Assembly: GCA_934162205.1 (NCBI GenBank)
Contig: CAKPIA010000004.1
Location: forward strand, 1 to 64,000
Source: an uncultured Clostridia bacterium
Lineage (GTDB): Bacteria; Bacillota; Clostridia; TANB77; CAG-508
Direction: 5' to 3'
Length of the DNA: 64,000 nucleotides
In this document: piece by piece, positions 9,117 through 17,833 of the stretch
Numbering within the stretch: position 1 is the stretch's first letter
How the letters are laid out: each line of letters starts with the position of its first letter
Notes under the pieces: model-generated
Database searches by the model: none
Seen by the model: the letters and a program-made list of their open reading frames with translations, nothing else
What the model was told of the DNA's origin: nothing
Program-made: the position numbers and the translations under genes

Positions 9117-9869
9117 TTACCCTCTCCCAATTTTTCTTTGTTGTGCTTTAAAAGCAAATTTTGCTAATATATTATCAGGCACTATTTTAGAAAAAAACTT
9201 TATTGGTTTAATAGTTATTCCTGGTATTATCATAAATTTGTTTTTAAATAGCTTGTTTACTGCATATTTAGCTACATATTGACTACTTAAAGAATGTAAA
9301 TTAAATTTTACTCCTGCAACATTGTTAAAGTTTGTATTTACAGGTCCTGGACATAAAACACTAATTTTAACATTAGATTTGTCTTTTTTTAATTCTGCTC
9401 TTATTCCTTCTGTTAATCTTACAACATATGCTTTTGAGGCATAATATGCATCCATTAATGGTCCAGGCATCAAACCTGCTATTGAAGCAACATTTAATAT
9501 ATATCCCTTGTCTTTTTCATACATATCTATTAAATATAATTTTGTTAATGTATGAACAGCAACTATATTAGTATTTATCATATTTATTTCTTTTTCTAAA
9601 TCTGTGTCTACAAATTTTCCAAAAGTTCCAAATCCAGCATTATTGACTAAAACATCAATATCTTTATTTTCTTCATGTAATTTTATACAATTTTCCTTAA
9701 TACTTAAATCCATAGAAATAATTTGCGCTCTTTCTTTTAATTCATTTTTTATCTCTTGTAACTTTTCCTCATTTCTTCCTATTAGTATTACATCATATCC
9801 CTTTTTTACAAATTCCCTTGCCATATCTCTTCCTATTCCAGAAGAAGCTCCTGTTATTAATGCTTTCAT
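9117..9869 (-). CDS. Short-chain dehydrogenase/reductase
   Basis: A 250-residue classical SDR. The cofactor-binding glycine motif TGASSGIG is at residues 6-13, the structural NNAG motif near residue 77, and the catalytic YxxxK as YYASKAYV near residue 142, with the upstream Ser in VASIAG. The ARNxxK-like segment IGRNEEK suggests NADP(H) preference. The substrate cannot be told from the sequence. It is divergent from dgt across a 137-bp region containing a 13-bp inverted repeat, so the two may share control. Confidence 0.9.
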   Translation of the reverse strand: MKALITGASSGIGRDMAREFVKKGYDVILIGRNEEKLQEIKNELKERAQIISMDLSIKENCIKLHEENKDIDVLVNNAGFGTFGKFVDTDLEKEINMINTNIVAVHTLTKLYLIDMYEKDKGYILNVASIAGLMPGPLMDAYYASKAYVVRLTEGIRAELKKDKSNVKISVLCPGPVNTNFNNVAGVKFNLHSLSSQYVAKYAVNKLFKNKFMIIPGITIKPIKFFSKIVPDNILAKFAFKAQQRKIGRG

Positions 9870-9917
9870 ATAAAAACCTCCTATTTATATGTCTCAATAT
9901 ATATTTTTTATTATTTT

Positions 9918-9965
9918 AAATCAATATTTTTATATTGTAAATTGATTGTTTTAAAATATTGATTT
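9918..9965. promoter_or_regulatory. Inverted repeat between the SDR gene and dgt (putative operator)
   Basis: Perfect 13-bp arms AAATCAATATTTT (9918-9930) and AAAATATTGATTT (9953-9965) with a 22-base centre. The right arm covers the -35 box of the dgt promoter, which suits a repressor site acting on one or both divergent genes. Confidence 0.5.
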
Positions 9966-9987
9966 ATGTACTTTTTAATTATATACT
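9959..9987 (+). promoter_or_regulatory. Promoter for dgt
   Basis: TTGATT (9959-9964), 17-base spacer, TATACT (9982-9987), 20 bases upstream of the ATG. Confidence 0.65.
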
Positions 9988-10006
9988 ATATCTGCGAGGT
10001 GATTAA

Positions 10007-11206
10007 ATGAAAAATGCATTTATAAATGAATCAGCCAATATAAATAATCCAAAATGGAATAATATAATTTCAAGAACTGCTCCTTTATATAGCAGAAATG
10101 ATATCCGTTCTGAATTTGATAGAGATTTCACTCGAATTATACATAGCAATGGTTATAGAAGATTAAAACACAAAACACAAGTATTTTTTTCTCCTAGTAA
10201 TGATCATGTTTGTACTAGAATTGAACATGTAAATCATGTAGAATCTATTAGTTATACTATTGCCAATTATTTAGGATTAAATACAGAACTTACAAAAGCA
10301 ATTTCCGCTTCTCACGATATAGGTCATACACCATTTGGACATAGAGGAGAAAGAATCTTATCTGAAATATCTCAAAGGGATGTCGGTATAAAATTTTGGC
10401 ATGAGCAAAATGGACTTAATATGGTTGATAATATAGAGCTATTAGAAGATAATAACAGATATAAAAAGAATTTAGATTTAACATATGGAGTTAGAGATGG
10501 CATTATTTGTCATTGTGGAGAAATTGATGAAAATTCAATAAAACCAAGAAATGAATTTATTGATTTAAATACTTATTTATACCCTAACCAATATGCTCCT
10601 TACACTTGGGAAGGTTGTGTTGTTAAGGTGTCTGATAAAATTTCTTATATTGGTAGAGATATAGAAGATGCTATTACATTAGGAATTTTAGATGAACACT
10701 TAGATGAATTATATAAATTATTAAATTTTTCTAGTGATATTAAAATTAATAATACAATTTTAATTAACGACTTAGTTTATGATTTATGTGAAAATTCTAA
10801 TGTAGAAAATGGCATATGCTTTTCTGATGAAAAATTGCAATTATTAGATAAAATCAAAGAATTTAATTATAAATATATTTATTCTCATGAAAAAGTAAAT
10901 GCATCAGATGCTTACTTTAGATTAATTATAAATGAAATATATAATTTGTTAAACTCTTTATATGATGACGAAAACACTTTAAACAATCTGAAAAAGCTTG
11001 AAAAACATTACCCTAATTTATATAACACATTTTCAAATTGGCTATTATTATATTCAAATATTATTCCAAGAAATCCTTCTTTACAAAATAAACTTATATA
11101 TAATATTCATTCAAAAGAAGATTACTGTAAGGCAATAATATCATATATTTCTGGAATGACTGATAATTTTGCAATTAATATTTACAATGAAATAATTGGG
11201 TTTTAG
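10007..11206 (+). CDS. dgt: Deoxyguanosinetriphosphate triphosphohydrolase-like HD protein
   Basis: A 399-residue dNTP triphosphohydrolase of the HD superfamily. These enzymes hydrolyse dNTPs to deoxynucleoside and triphosphate and can affect dNTP pools and phage resistance. Metal-site residues are visible as TRIEHVNHV (first His), SHDIGHTPFGHRGE (HD at 103-104), and a later Asp in KVSDKISYIGRDIEDA. The N-terminal RLKHKTQVF block is typical of the family. The ATG follows GAGGTGATTAA. It is monocistronic and followed by a large hairpin before the convergent yraN. Confidence 0.92.
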   Translation: MKNAFINESANINNPKWNNIISRTAPLYSRNDIRSEFDRDFTRIIHSNGYRRLKHKTQVFFSPSNDHVCTRIEHVNHVESISYTIANYLGLNTELTKAISASHDIGHTPFGHRGERILSEISQRDVGIKFWHEQNGLNMVDNIELLEDNNRYKKNLDLTYGVRDGIICHCGEIDENSIKPRNEFIDLNTYLYPNQYAPYTWEGCVVKVSDKISYIGRDIEDAITLGILDEHLDELYKLLNFSSDIKINNTILINDLVYDLCENSNVENGICFSDEKLQLLDKIKEFNYKYIYSHEKVNASDAYFRLIINEIYNLLNSLYDDENTLNNLKKLEKHYPNLYNTFSNWLLLYSNIIPRNPSLQNKLIYNIHSKEDYCKAIISYISGMTDNFAINIYNEIIGF

Positions 11207-11226
11207 TACTTAAAATTTATATTTAT

Positions 11227-11302
11227 AATTCTATATATTGTGCTTAAAATATTTTATTAAACAATCACATTTATTTAATATTTTAGTGCTATATATAGAA
11301 TT
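11227..11302. terminator. Large hairpin between convergent dgt and yraN
   Basis: The outer arms AATTCTATATAT pair perfectly (11227-11238 with 11291-11302). Inner arms TAAAATATT / AATATTTTA also pair, closing a loop of about 23 bases. Placed between convergent genes it is probably a bidirectional terminator, though it is longer than usual and not GC-rich. Confidence 0.5.
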
Positions 11303-11326
11303 TTATTTATAAAAAATATTAAAATT

Positions 11327-11686
11327 TTAAAGACTTATTGCATTTTTGGTATGTCTTATATAAATTTTTTCTTCTCTTTTTAATAATTCTATTATATCTA
11401 TTCTAATAAAAACATCTTCCAGTTTAGTTATATATAAATAAAATTTAATTGTGTTTATAATATGTTTTCTTTTTATATATGTTACAGCATCAATTGGATT
11501 ACCATATTTTTTATTTGTTCTTGTTTTTACTTCTATAAATACAAGTTCGTTTTTATCTTTGGCAATTATATCTATTTCTCCTTGTTTACATCTAAAATTT
11601 TTAACTAGTATCTCATAATCATTTTTTATAAGATATTCTTGTGCAACTTTTTCACCTATTTTACCTGTTATATGACTTTTGTACAT
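11327..11686 (-). CDS. yraN: YraN / UPF0102 family nuclease-fold protein
   Basis: A 119-residue UPF0102 protein. It shows the restriction-endonuclease-like core: GEKVAQEYL, then GEIDIIAKD and VFIEVKTR (the D-(E/D)xK pattern), then the Arg/Tyr-rich IDAVTYIKRKHI. The cellular role is not firmly known; it is often next to dprA or rnhB. Its ATG directly follows the dprA stop codon, so it is translated as the last gene of the comM-dprA-yraN operon. Confidence 0.9.
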   Translation of the reverse strand: MYKSHITGKIGEKVAQEYLIKNDYEILVKNFRCKQGEIDIIAKDKNELVFIEVKTRTNKKYGNPIDAVTYIKRKHIINTIKFYLYITKLEDVFIRIDIIELLKREEKIYIRHTKNAISL

Positions 11687-12577
11687 TTAAACCCTCACAT
11701 AATTATTTCCTGGCAAATTTTTTATATGCCCTTCTAATTCCAATATTGTCAACTTTTGGTTTAATTTAGAAATGTTTAATCCACTTTTTTTGACCAACTG
11801 TTGAATATTTATTGGTTTATACAAAATTAAATTATATATTTCTAAATATTCTTTTTCTATTTGTAAATTTTCTATGTCATTATTTTCATAAACATCTTCA
11901 TTCTTCTGTTTATTACTTTTTTCTTTTTGTTCTTTTATAATAAATTCTTCTAAAATATCTTCCGAATTTGTAACTAGTTTAGCACCTAATTTTATTAAAT
12001 CATTTGTTCCTCTACCATTTGTAATGCCTAAATCTCTTGGAATACAATATAAATTTTTCTTTTGTTCTAAACCATATTTACCTGTTATTGTACTACCACT
12101 TCTATACCCCGCTTCTATAACTAGTATTGCATTCGATATTCCACTTATTATTCTGTTTCGTTTAGGAAAATTTTGTTTATTTATTTCTTCATCAGGTCCA
12201 TACTCTGAAATAATGCATCCATTATTTTTTAATATTTCATCAAATAGATATCTATTTTCTTCTGGAAACACCTGATTAATTCCACATCCTAAAACTCCTA
12301 TAGTATTTCCTGTACAATCTTTTGCAATTTCATGTGCTACTGCATCTATCCCTAATGCTAACCCACTTATTATTGTTATATTTTTACTACAAATCTCTTT
12401 TGCAAATTTTTGTGCATATTTTACTCCGTATTGACTACATTTTCTTGATCCTACAATTGCTAAAGATTGATTATTTAATAATTTATAATTACCTTTTACA
12501 TATAATTTTTGTGGTGGATTTTTTATATTTAATAATCTTTTAGGATAATATTTATCTGTTATATCTATTATTTTCAT
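11687..12577 (-). CDS. dprA: DNA-processing protein DprA (Smf)
   Basis: DprA loads RecA on incoming single-stranded DNA in natural transformation. The Rossmann-like core has GSRKCSQYG, SGLALGIDAVAHEIA, GCGINQVFPEEN and SEYGPDEEINKQNFPKRNRIISG (seen as separate blocks), ending AGYRSGSTITG. A C-terminal winged-helix-like segment follows residue 230. The start is ATG at 12577, preceded by GGAGGAATTA and overlapping the comM stop by one base (TAATG), implying translational coupling; the TTG upstream in the same frame lies within that ribosome binding site. Length about 296 residues. Confidence 0.94.
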   Translation of the reverse strand: MKIIDITDKYYPKRLLNIKNPPQKLYVKGNYKLLNNQSLAIVGSRKCSQYGVKYAQKFAKEICSKNITIISGLALGIDAVAHEIAKDCTGNTIGVLGCGINQVFPEENRYLFDEILKNNGCIISEYGPDEEINKQNFPKRNRIISGISNAILVIEAGYRSGSTITGKYGLEQKKNLYCIPRDLGITNGRGTNDLIKLGAKLVTNSEDILEEFIIKEQKEKSNKQKNEDVYENNDIENLQIEKEYLEIYNLILYKPINIQQLVKKSGLNISKLNQKLTILELEGHIKNLPGNNYVRV

Positions 12578-14114
12578 TAATTCCTCCAATACTTTTTGTC
12601 TAAGCTTCTATATTGTATGGCTTCTGCTATATGTGTTGTTTGTATACTTTCTTTTCCATCCAAATCTGCAATTGTTCTTGCAACTTTTAATATTCTTCCA
12701 TATGCTCTAGCAGATAATCCCATTTTTTCAAATGCCATTTCTAATATTTTCTTTCCTTGTTTATCTAAATTACAGTATTTTTCTATAAGTTTTGGCGTAA
12801 GTTGAGAATTTGAATAAATATTGTCATTTATATATCTTTCATGTTGTATTTTTCTAGCTTTATTAACTCTATTTTTTATTTCTTCTGAGTTTTCTATTTT
12901 TTCTGTGTTATCTAATTTTTGATATTTTACTGGTGTAACTTCTATTTGTATATCTATTCTGTCTAATAATGGTCCACTTATTTTTCCCATATATTTTGAA
13001 ATTGCCTGAGGAGTGCATGTACATTCTTTATCTTTTGAACCATAAAAACCACAGGGACATGGATTCATAGATGCTATAAACATGAAGTTACATGGATATG
13101 TCAAACTTGCATTTACTCTACTTATATTAACAATTTTATCTTCTAACGGCCCTCTTAATACTTCTAATGTATTTTTATTAAATTCTGGTAATTCATCTAA
13201 AAATAATACACCATTATGCGCTAAACTAATCTCTCCGAGGTTTCGGTATTTTACCTCCTCCAATTAATGCCGAACTTGATATTGTATGATGTGGTGCTCT
13301 AAAAGGTCTTGTTGAAATTAAAGATTTATTGTTATCTATCTCTCCAGAAATACTATGAATTTTTGTTGTTTCTAATGCTTCTTCAAATGTCAAATTTGGT
13401 AATATACTTGGCATTCTTCTTGCCATCATAGTTTTTCCTGATCCGAGGAGTTCCAATAAGTAAACAATTATGCCCTCCAGCTGCTGCAATTTCTAATGCT
13501 CTTTTAACATTTTCTTGTCCTTTTACATCTGCAAAATCTAAACTATATTCACTTTTGTTTTTATAAATTTTAGATACATCTACTTTTGTTTCTTCGATTA
13601 TTGTAGTTTTATTTAAAAATCCTACAACTTCTTTTAAATTATTTGCACCTATTACCTGAATATCATTTACAACTGCAGCTTCTTTTGCATTTTCTTTTGA
13701 AACAATAATTCTTTTTATTCCTAATCTTTTTGCTTCTATACACATAGGCAAAATTCCATTTACTTTGTTTAGTTTTCCATCAAGTGATAATTCTCCTATA
13801 AATACTGTATCTTCAATGTCATTTATATTAACATCTCCACTACACGCTAAAATTCCAATTGCCATTGGTAAGTCAAAAAATGAGCCTTCTTTTCTTTTAT
13901 CTGCTGGTGCCAAATTTATAACGATTTTTCTACTTTGCATATTATAACCAGAATTTTTTATAGCTGTTCTTACTCTTTCTTTTGCTTCTTTAACACTAAT
14001 ATCAGGCAACCCCACTATATCCCAAGCTGGTATACCTGCAGATACATCTACTTGTAAATATACTAGATATCCTTCTATGCCTATTAATGACATACTTTTA
14101 ATAATAGATAACAC
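12577..14114 (-). CDS. comM: ComM / YifB family Mg-chelatase-like AAA+ protein, needs two +1 frameshifts at CGG
   Basis: ComM is an AAA+ helicase that helps branch migration in natural transformation. Read with two +1 shifts the gene gives about 511 residues, the normal family length. Frame one (14114 to 13446) carries the N-terminal LonC-like domain from MLSIIKSMSLIGIEGYLV. Frame two (13444 to 13238) begins GSGKTMMARRMPSILP, completing Walker A. Frame three (13236 on) runs GEISLAHNGVLFLDELPEF (Walker B) to the C terminus. Both breaks are the same heptamer CCTCGGA: an extra C before a Gly codon puts CGG in frame (13443-13445, 13235-13237). There is no other damage. GTG start. First gene of the comM-dprA-yraN operon. 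It is either recoded or a double frameshift mutant. Confidence 0.85.
13235..13237 (-). other. Putative +1 frameshift site 2 in comM (CCT CGG A)
   Basis: A second in-frame CGG in the same heptamer. Skipping the C restores the conserved GGGKIPKPGEISLAHNG block of ComM. Without the shift, translation stops three codons later. Confidence 0.75.
13443..13445 (-). other. Putative +1 frameshift site 1 in comM (CCT CGG A)
   Basis: In-frame CGG, codon 224 from the GTG. Skipping its C turns P-[C]-GGA into Pro-Gly and completes the P-loop G-T-P-G-S-G-K-T. Without the shift the frame ends about 20 codons later. Confidence 0.75.
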
Positions 14115-14354
14115 TAATTTATCTACCTTCTTTCATATTAAATTTTAGTTTTGTGATTTTTTTTAGAATTAAATTTTATTTTGCGTTACTAAGTTGCTTC
14201 GAATAAATTATGTTTGTTTTATAACACATTTTACATTTTTTGTAAATAGTTTTTTACACTTTTTTATACTTTTTAATTAATAAATTATTTTTATGCCATA
14301 TTTAGTAAAACTTTTTATATAAGAAGTTTAGTAAACTATTATATAATATAAAAA

Positions 14355-14377
14355 GGAAAGGATATAATATCCTTTCC
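14355..14377 (-). terminator. Terminator after the SCIFF-like gene
   Basis: A perfect 11-bp stem, GGAAAGGATAT / ATATCCTTTCC with a 1-base centre, followed on the reverse strand by TTTTT. Confidence 0.8.
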
Positions 14378-14395
14378 CCCTTTTCGAAACAGATC

Positions 14396-14566
14396 TTAGT
14401 GCTGTATATCTTTTGCAGCACCTTCGCAACTTTGATTGCCCACTGTACATGATGTCTTACATGCACTCTGGCATGATGTCTGACATTCACCGCATCCACC
14501 ATGTTTCATTGTTACATGCATTGTACATTGGGTTAATGTTTTTACTCTCTAATCTTTGTTTCTCAT
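14396..14566 (-). pseudogene. SCIFF-like six-cysteine peptide with an in-frame TAG
   Basis: The reverse strand encodes GGCGECQTSCQSACKTSC followed by TVGNQSCEG, a near-perfect match to SCIFF (six cysteines in forty-five residues), a clostridial peptide crosslinked by a radical SAM maturase. The well-placed ATG (14566, after AAAGGAG) reads MRNKD and then TAG (14549-14551); the same frame continues RVKTLTQ into the peptide. The TAG is therefore a nonsense mutation, a recoded codon, or a sign that a poorer downstream start (ATG at 14521) is used. The maturase gene usually found next to it is absent here. The peptide body and terminator are intact, so I am sure of the family but not of expression. 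Confidence 0.75.
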
Positions 14567-14653
14567 CTTGCTTTTCTCCTTTCAATTTTGAAAAAAGTTG
14601 TTTAGTTTAAAAGTGACCTATTTATAATACATCTTTTTTATGTTATTGTCAAT

Positions 14654-16174
14654 TTATATATCTTTATATGTGTATTTATCATAATTATGTTTTTTATATT
14701 CTTTTCTTTTATATTTTAAATCAATTTTATTTAATTCGTTTTTTGCTTTTTCTATTGAAATATTGTATGCCTGCCAAGTTCTATCTTTTTTGATATCTTT
14801 TTTAATATTATATAGGCAATTATTTATTTCTGTTTTCACTTCTGAATTTTCGTCTTCTATTTTATTCATTAAATTTATAAGGTCTGGAACAACATCTGTA
14901 CTTTCTAAATCTTCTAGATATTCCACATCAATTTTTTCTTTTACAAAATACAAATCAATATTCTTTTTTGTAATTATTTTATTTATATTAGCAAAATTTA
15001 GAATTACATACATTACCACTATTATTGCAAAATAACTATAAAATAAATTTATTTTTTCCTTTAAAATATACCATATTGTTGGAATTATTAATAAACTTTC
15101 TGTTATTAATCCCCAATATACAAGAACTCTTAATACTGTTAACCCGTAATTTTGTTGATATAAATACATTTTTCTAAATGCAACTATTATTAATATAATT
15201 GTAAAAATAACCATTATAATATTCATAATTTTAGTATATCTTTTTGCTTTATCACTTTGTTCTGATTTATTTAGCTTTGACAATATTACTAATGCCAAAT
15301 TTATTACAGATAAAATCATTAATTGGAAGAATCCTTGTCTTGCACTTTTAGAATATATTTCTATATTATTTGAGTTAGTTACATTTAATATTTGTATAAC
15401 ACTAAATAATAAGTAAATTATATTTAAAATTGTTAATACAGTATTTACTGTAAATATATCAAATTTAATTTCTTTTTTCCTTGTTACTTTTTCTATAACA
15501 TTAAATGAACTATATTCATCTGTTAAATTATATATAAAGCTTACAAAATATATAAATAGTATAAATATTAATACTAATCTTAATATTAAATATAAACATT
15601 CTACACTTGTAAATAATTTTACTATATAATCAGAGAACCAACTAAATAATTTTGCAAAATTATCATCTGCTGATATTAATAAAAATAATACAATTAGTAC
15701 AATTGGAATTGATATTAGTATAGCTTTTATTATTCTTTTTATTATTACAGCTTTTGGATTATTTTTATCTCTGTCATTATTTAATATTGCATCTTTAGTT
15801 ATTTTTAAAGCTTTTCCTACAAATTCTAATGGTCCAAATACAATATTAAATACCTTTGATAATAATAGTGAAAATTTTAATGAACCATTTATCATCCATA
15901 TTATCATTGTAGCAAATAAAGATAATATTACAAATATGTTTAGTACATTAAATAATTTATTATTAAAAATAAAATACGTACTACTTAATAACACAATTGG
16001 TATTGCTAAAATTATTGCTTTTTTGTTTTTTATTTTTTTCTTTTTTTCTAAAACTACATATAGTCCAATGATTGTTGCAATTGTAAATAATACAACTGAT
16101 ATTCCAACATCTTTTCTAAAAAATAGTATTGAATGTATTATACTTAAAATTAAACTTACAATTAATGTAGTTCC
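14654..16174 (-). CDS. DUF4173 family multi-pass membrane protein
   Basis: About 506 residues with roughly 11-13 hydrophobic segments over most of the length and a soluble C-terminal tail of about 90 residues. The segment SARQGFFQLMILSVINLAL resembles the DUF4173 core. No function is established. I use the ATG at 16174 because it follows GGGGAGGATTATT; the upstream in-frame ATGs lack a site. It lies 16 bases after fic on the same strand and may be cotranscribed with the fic pair, although a functional link is unknown. Confidence 0.8.
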   Translation of the reverse strand, partial: GTTLIVSLILSIIHSILFFRKDVGISVVLFTIATIIGLYVVLEKKKKIKNKKAIILAIPIVLLSSTYFIFNNKLFNVLNIFVILSLFATMIIWMINGSLKFSLLLSKVFNIVFGPLEFVGKALKITKDAILNNDRDKNNPKAVIIKRIIKAILISIPIVLIVLFLLISADDNFAKLFSWFSDYIVKLFTSVECLYLILRLVLIFILFIYFVSFIYNLTDEYSSFNVIEKVTRKKEIKFDIFTVNTVLTILNIIYLLFSVIQILNVTNSNNIEIYSKSARQGFFQLMILSVINLALVILSKLNKSEQSDKAKRYTKIMNIIMVIFTIILIIVAFRKMYLYQQNYGLTVLRVLVYWGLITESLLIIPTIWYILKEKINLFYSYFAIIVVMYVILNFANINKIITKKNIDLYFVKEKIDVEYLEDLESTDVVPDLINLMNKIEDENSEVKTEINNCLYNIKKDIKKDRTWQAYNISIEKAKNELNKIDLKYKRKEYKKHNYDKYTYKDI

Positions 16175-16190
16175 CATAATAATCCTCCCC

Positions 16191-16889
16191 TTACCTTTCA
16201 TTATCATCATTTATAATGTTTCTTAAATTAGTTATTTGATTTTTAATTCCAGAATGCATAGATTTCTTTAAAATTTCTTGTAAATGTTCAGGTTCTGGAT
16301 AATTCTTTTCATCTAATGCTGCTAAAACAAATTTATCTCTAACACTATATTGCGTTATTCTACCATTTTCATCTTCTTTTCTAGAAAGATTGTCTAAGAT
16401 ATTGCTCATATCTAAATTGAAACCTTTCATTTTTGAAAATACATTTGCAAAGGTTAATACTGTTCTAGTATTTCCATCTCTAAAAGGATGTACTCTCCAA
16501 ATTCTTGCTAAGCTTTTTGTTAATTGTAATGATAATTCATCTATTTTTTTATTACTCCATTCAAGTGAATTTAGATTTTCAAATTCCTGTTCTAATCTTT
16601 TTTCTATATCTTTAGGTTGTGCATATTCTAAGCTTAACCCTGGTAATACTACTTCTTCTTTATATATTGGTACAGTTCTATATTCTCATGCCCAGTCATA
16701 TATATCATTAAATAAATGTTTATGAATATCTTTTAATAAATTCACATTTACAGTTTCTTTTTCTAATTCTTCTACTCCAATTAATTTTACAAAAGCTATA
16801 TCTTTTTCTGCTTCTTTTAATTCTTCATCATTTGTTATTCCTAATTTATTTTTTAAAATACCATTTTCATCAATATATGGATCTCTCAT
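16191..16889 (-). pseudogene. Fic family protein (toxin-type adenylyltransferase), in-frame TGA at a conserved Gly
   Basis: Fic proteins transfer AMP from ATP to target proteins. One continuous frame of 232 codons runs from MRDPYIDENG to the end, broken only by a TGA (16686-16688). The context DIYDWA-TGA-EYRTV shows TGA at the place of the Gly in the family block DWAGE.RTV; GGA to TGA is one base. The catalytic motif HPFRDGNTRT (HPFxxGN-R) is intact downstream. TGA ends the FAD/Rieske gene at 61757, so it works as stop in this genome. Most likely this is a nonsense mutation, which would disarm the toxin; recoding is less likely. Preceded by a putative VbhA-like antitoxin gene. Confidence 0.8.
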
Positions 16890-16895
16890 ATTTTC

Positions 16896-17084
16896 CTACT
16901 TTCTATATTTATTAATTATTTTTTGTTTAATGTCATCTAATTCAGTTTTTCCATCTACATATTCTTTTAACAACTCTAATGTTTCATCTGTTGGAGTTTC
17001 ATTACTTGCAACTGATATTGCATATGCTTTTTTTACTAATTCTTTTCTTTGATTTTTGTTCGTATCTTTTATTAAATAACTCAT
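16896..17084 (-). CDS. VbhA-like antitoxin for Fic
   Basis: A 62-residue protein whose ATG (17084) follows AAAGGAGAAAAA; an earlier ATG in frame has no site. The helix AYAISVASNETPTDETLELLKE resembles the antitoxin_VbhA fold, where a Ser/Thr...Glu inhibitory helix blocks the Fic ATP site; the spacing here (S-VASN-E) is not the exact S/TxxxE(G/N) pattern, so the assignment leans on context. It is encoded 6 bases upstream of fic, the usual layout of class I Fic toxin-antitoxin pairs. The antitoxin frame is intact although fic carries a TGA. Confidence 0.7.
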   Translation of the reverse strand: MSYLIKDTNKNQRKELVKKAYAISVASNETPTDETLELLKEYVDGKTELDDIKQKIINKYRK

Positions 17085-17246
17085 TTTTTCTCCTTTTATA
17101 ATAAATATATAATTCATTTATATTATATATTTTAAATTATATCATATATATTTTTGATTGTCACTTCTCTTATATAGATTTAGTGTATTGGGGTTATATT
17201 GCATTTTCTACAATTTTTATATTAACTATTCGTTCTGGGTTTTATG

Positions 17247-17276
17247 TTGACTTTTTCCATTTTTTGTAATATACTA
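17247..17276 (+). promoter_or_regulatory. Promoter for the zinc-ribbon-like gene
   Basis: TTGACT followed 17 bases later by TATACT, about 50 bases upstream of the ATG at 17322. Confidence 0.6.
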
Positions 17277-17321
17277 TTTATGTCACATGTATATTGCATT
17301 AATAGGCAAAGGAGGTATTTT

Positions 17322-17588
17322 ATGATTCAAGAATATCAAAAAGTATCACCACGGAGATTCAATAGAATCTTCCCTATCCTTGCCCCTTGTGAGTGCCACA
17401 TAGAAGACTTTTATACTTTATATGATGTATCGGTTAATTTTGATGATACTAAATATTTAATTCAAAGTGTTAAGGTCAAATGTTCTATTTGTGGTGCTAG
17501 TGCGACATTTGATGTACGACGTTATAAAATTGCATTAAAGGATGTTGCTAACGGTTTTAGTGCAAGGAGTAAAAATACAACTAAATAA
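17322..17588 (+). CDS. Small zinc-ribbon-like protein, unknown function
   Basis: An 88-residue protein whose ATG follows AAAGGAGGTATTTT. It has a CxC pair (PCECH) near residue 24 and a CSIC pair near residue 61, which could together bind zinc. No family recognised. Codon use differs from neighbours: CGA, CGT and one CGG (codon 11, CCA CGG AGA) are used. This CGG must be read in the zero frame as the frame stays open for another 77 codons; a +1 shift would give only about 26 residues. It therefore argues against CGG always causing a shift, or the gene is a recent arrival. Strong promoter and terminator frame it as a single-gene unit. Confidence 0.6.
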   Translation: MIQEYQKVSPRRFNRIFPILAPCECHIEDFYTLYDVSVNFDDTKYLIQSVKVKCSICGASATFDVRRYKIALKDVANGFSARSKNTTK

Positions 17589-17593
17589 TGTGC

Positions 17594-17623
17594 AACCCAG
17601 CAGTTATATTAACTGCTGGGTTT
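17594..17623 (+). terminator. Terminator after the zinc-ribbon-like gene
   Basis: AACCCAGCAGTT / AACTGCTGGGTT stem (12 bp) with a short A/T loop, followed by TTTGTTTT. Confidence 0.85.
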
Positions 17624-17833
17624 GTTTTGATATTTAATTGTGTGTGGTTTGTTTGTAGTTGGTTGCTAATAGGAGTATTTCATTCATTTTTTGTCTCTTT
17701 ATTTTAATTCATATTTTTAATACTTTCTCTGATATCTTTAAATAAATCAATATTATTACTACATAATTCATAATCTTTCACAATATTTTTTTATATAAGC
17801 TAAATAGTACTATCTTTATTTAATGTGGATAAA

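Noticed and set aside
13226..13489. Separate 87-codon gene on the reverse strand
   Set aside because: It is the middle third of comM in another frame. Its first 15 codons precede the shift point and make no family sense.
16686..16688. Genome-wide reading of TGA as glycine
   Set aside because: The FAD/Rieske gene ends cleanly at TGA and I see no other in-frame TGA in conserved genes here.
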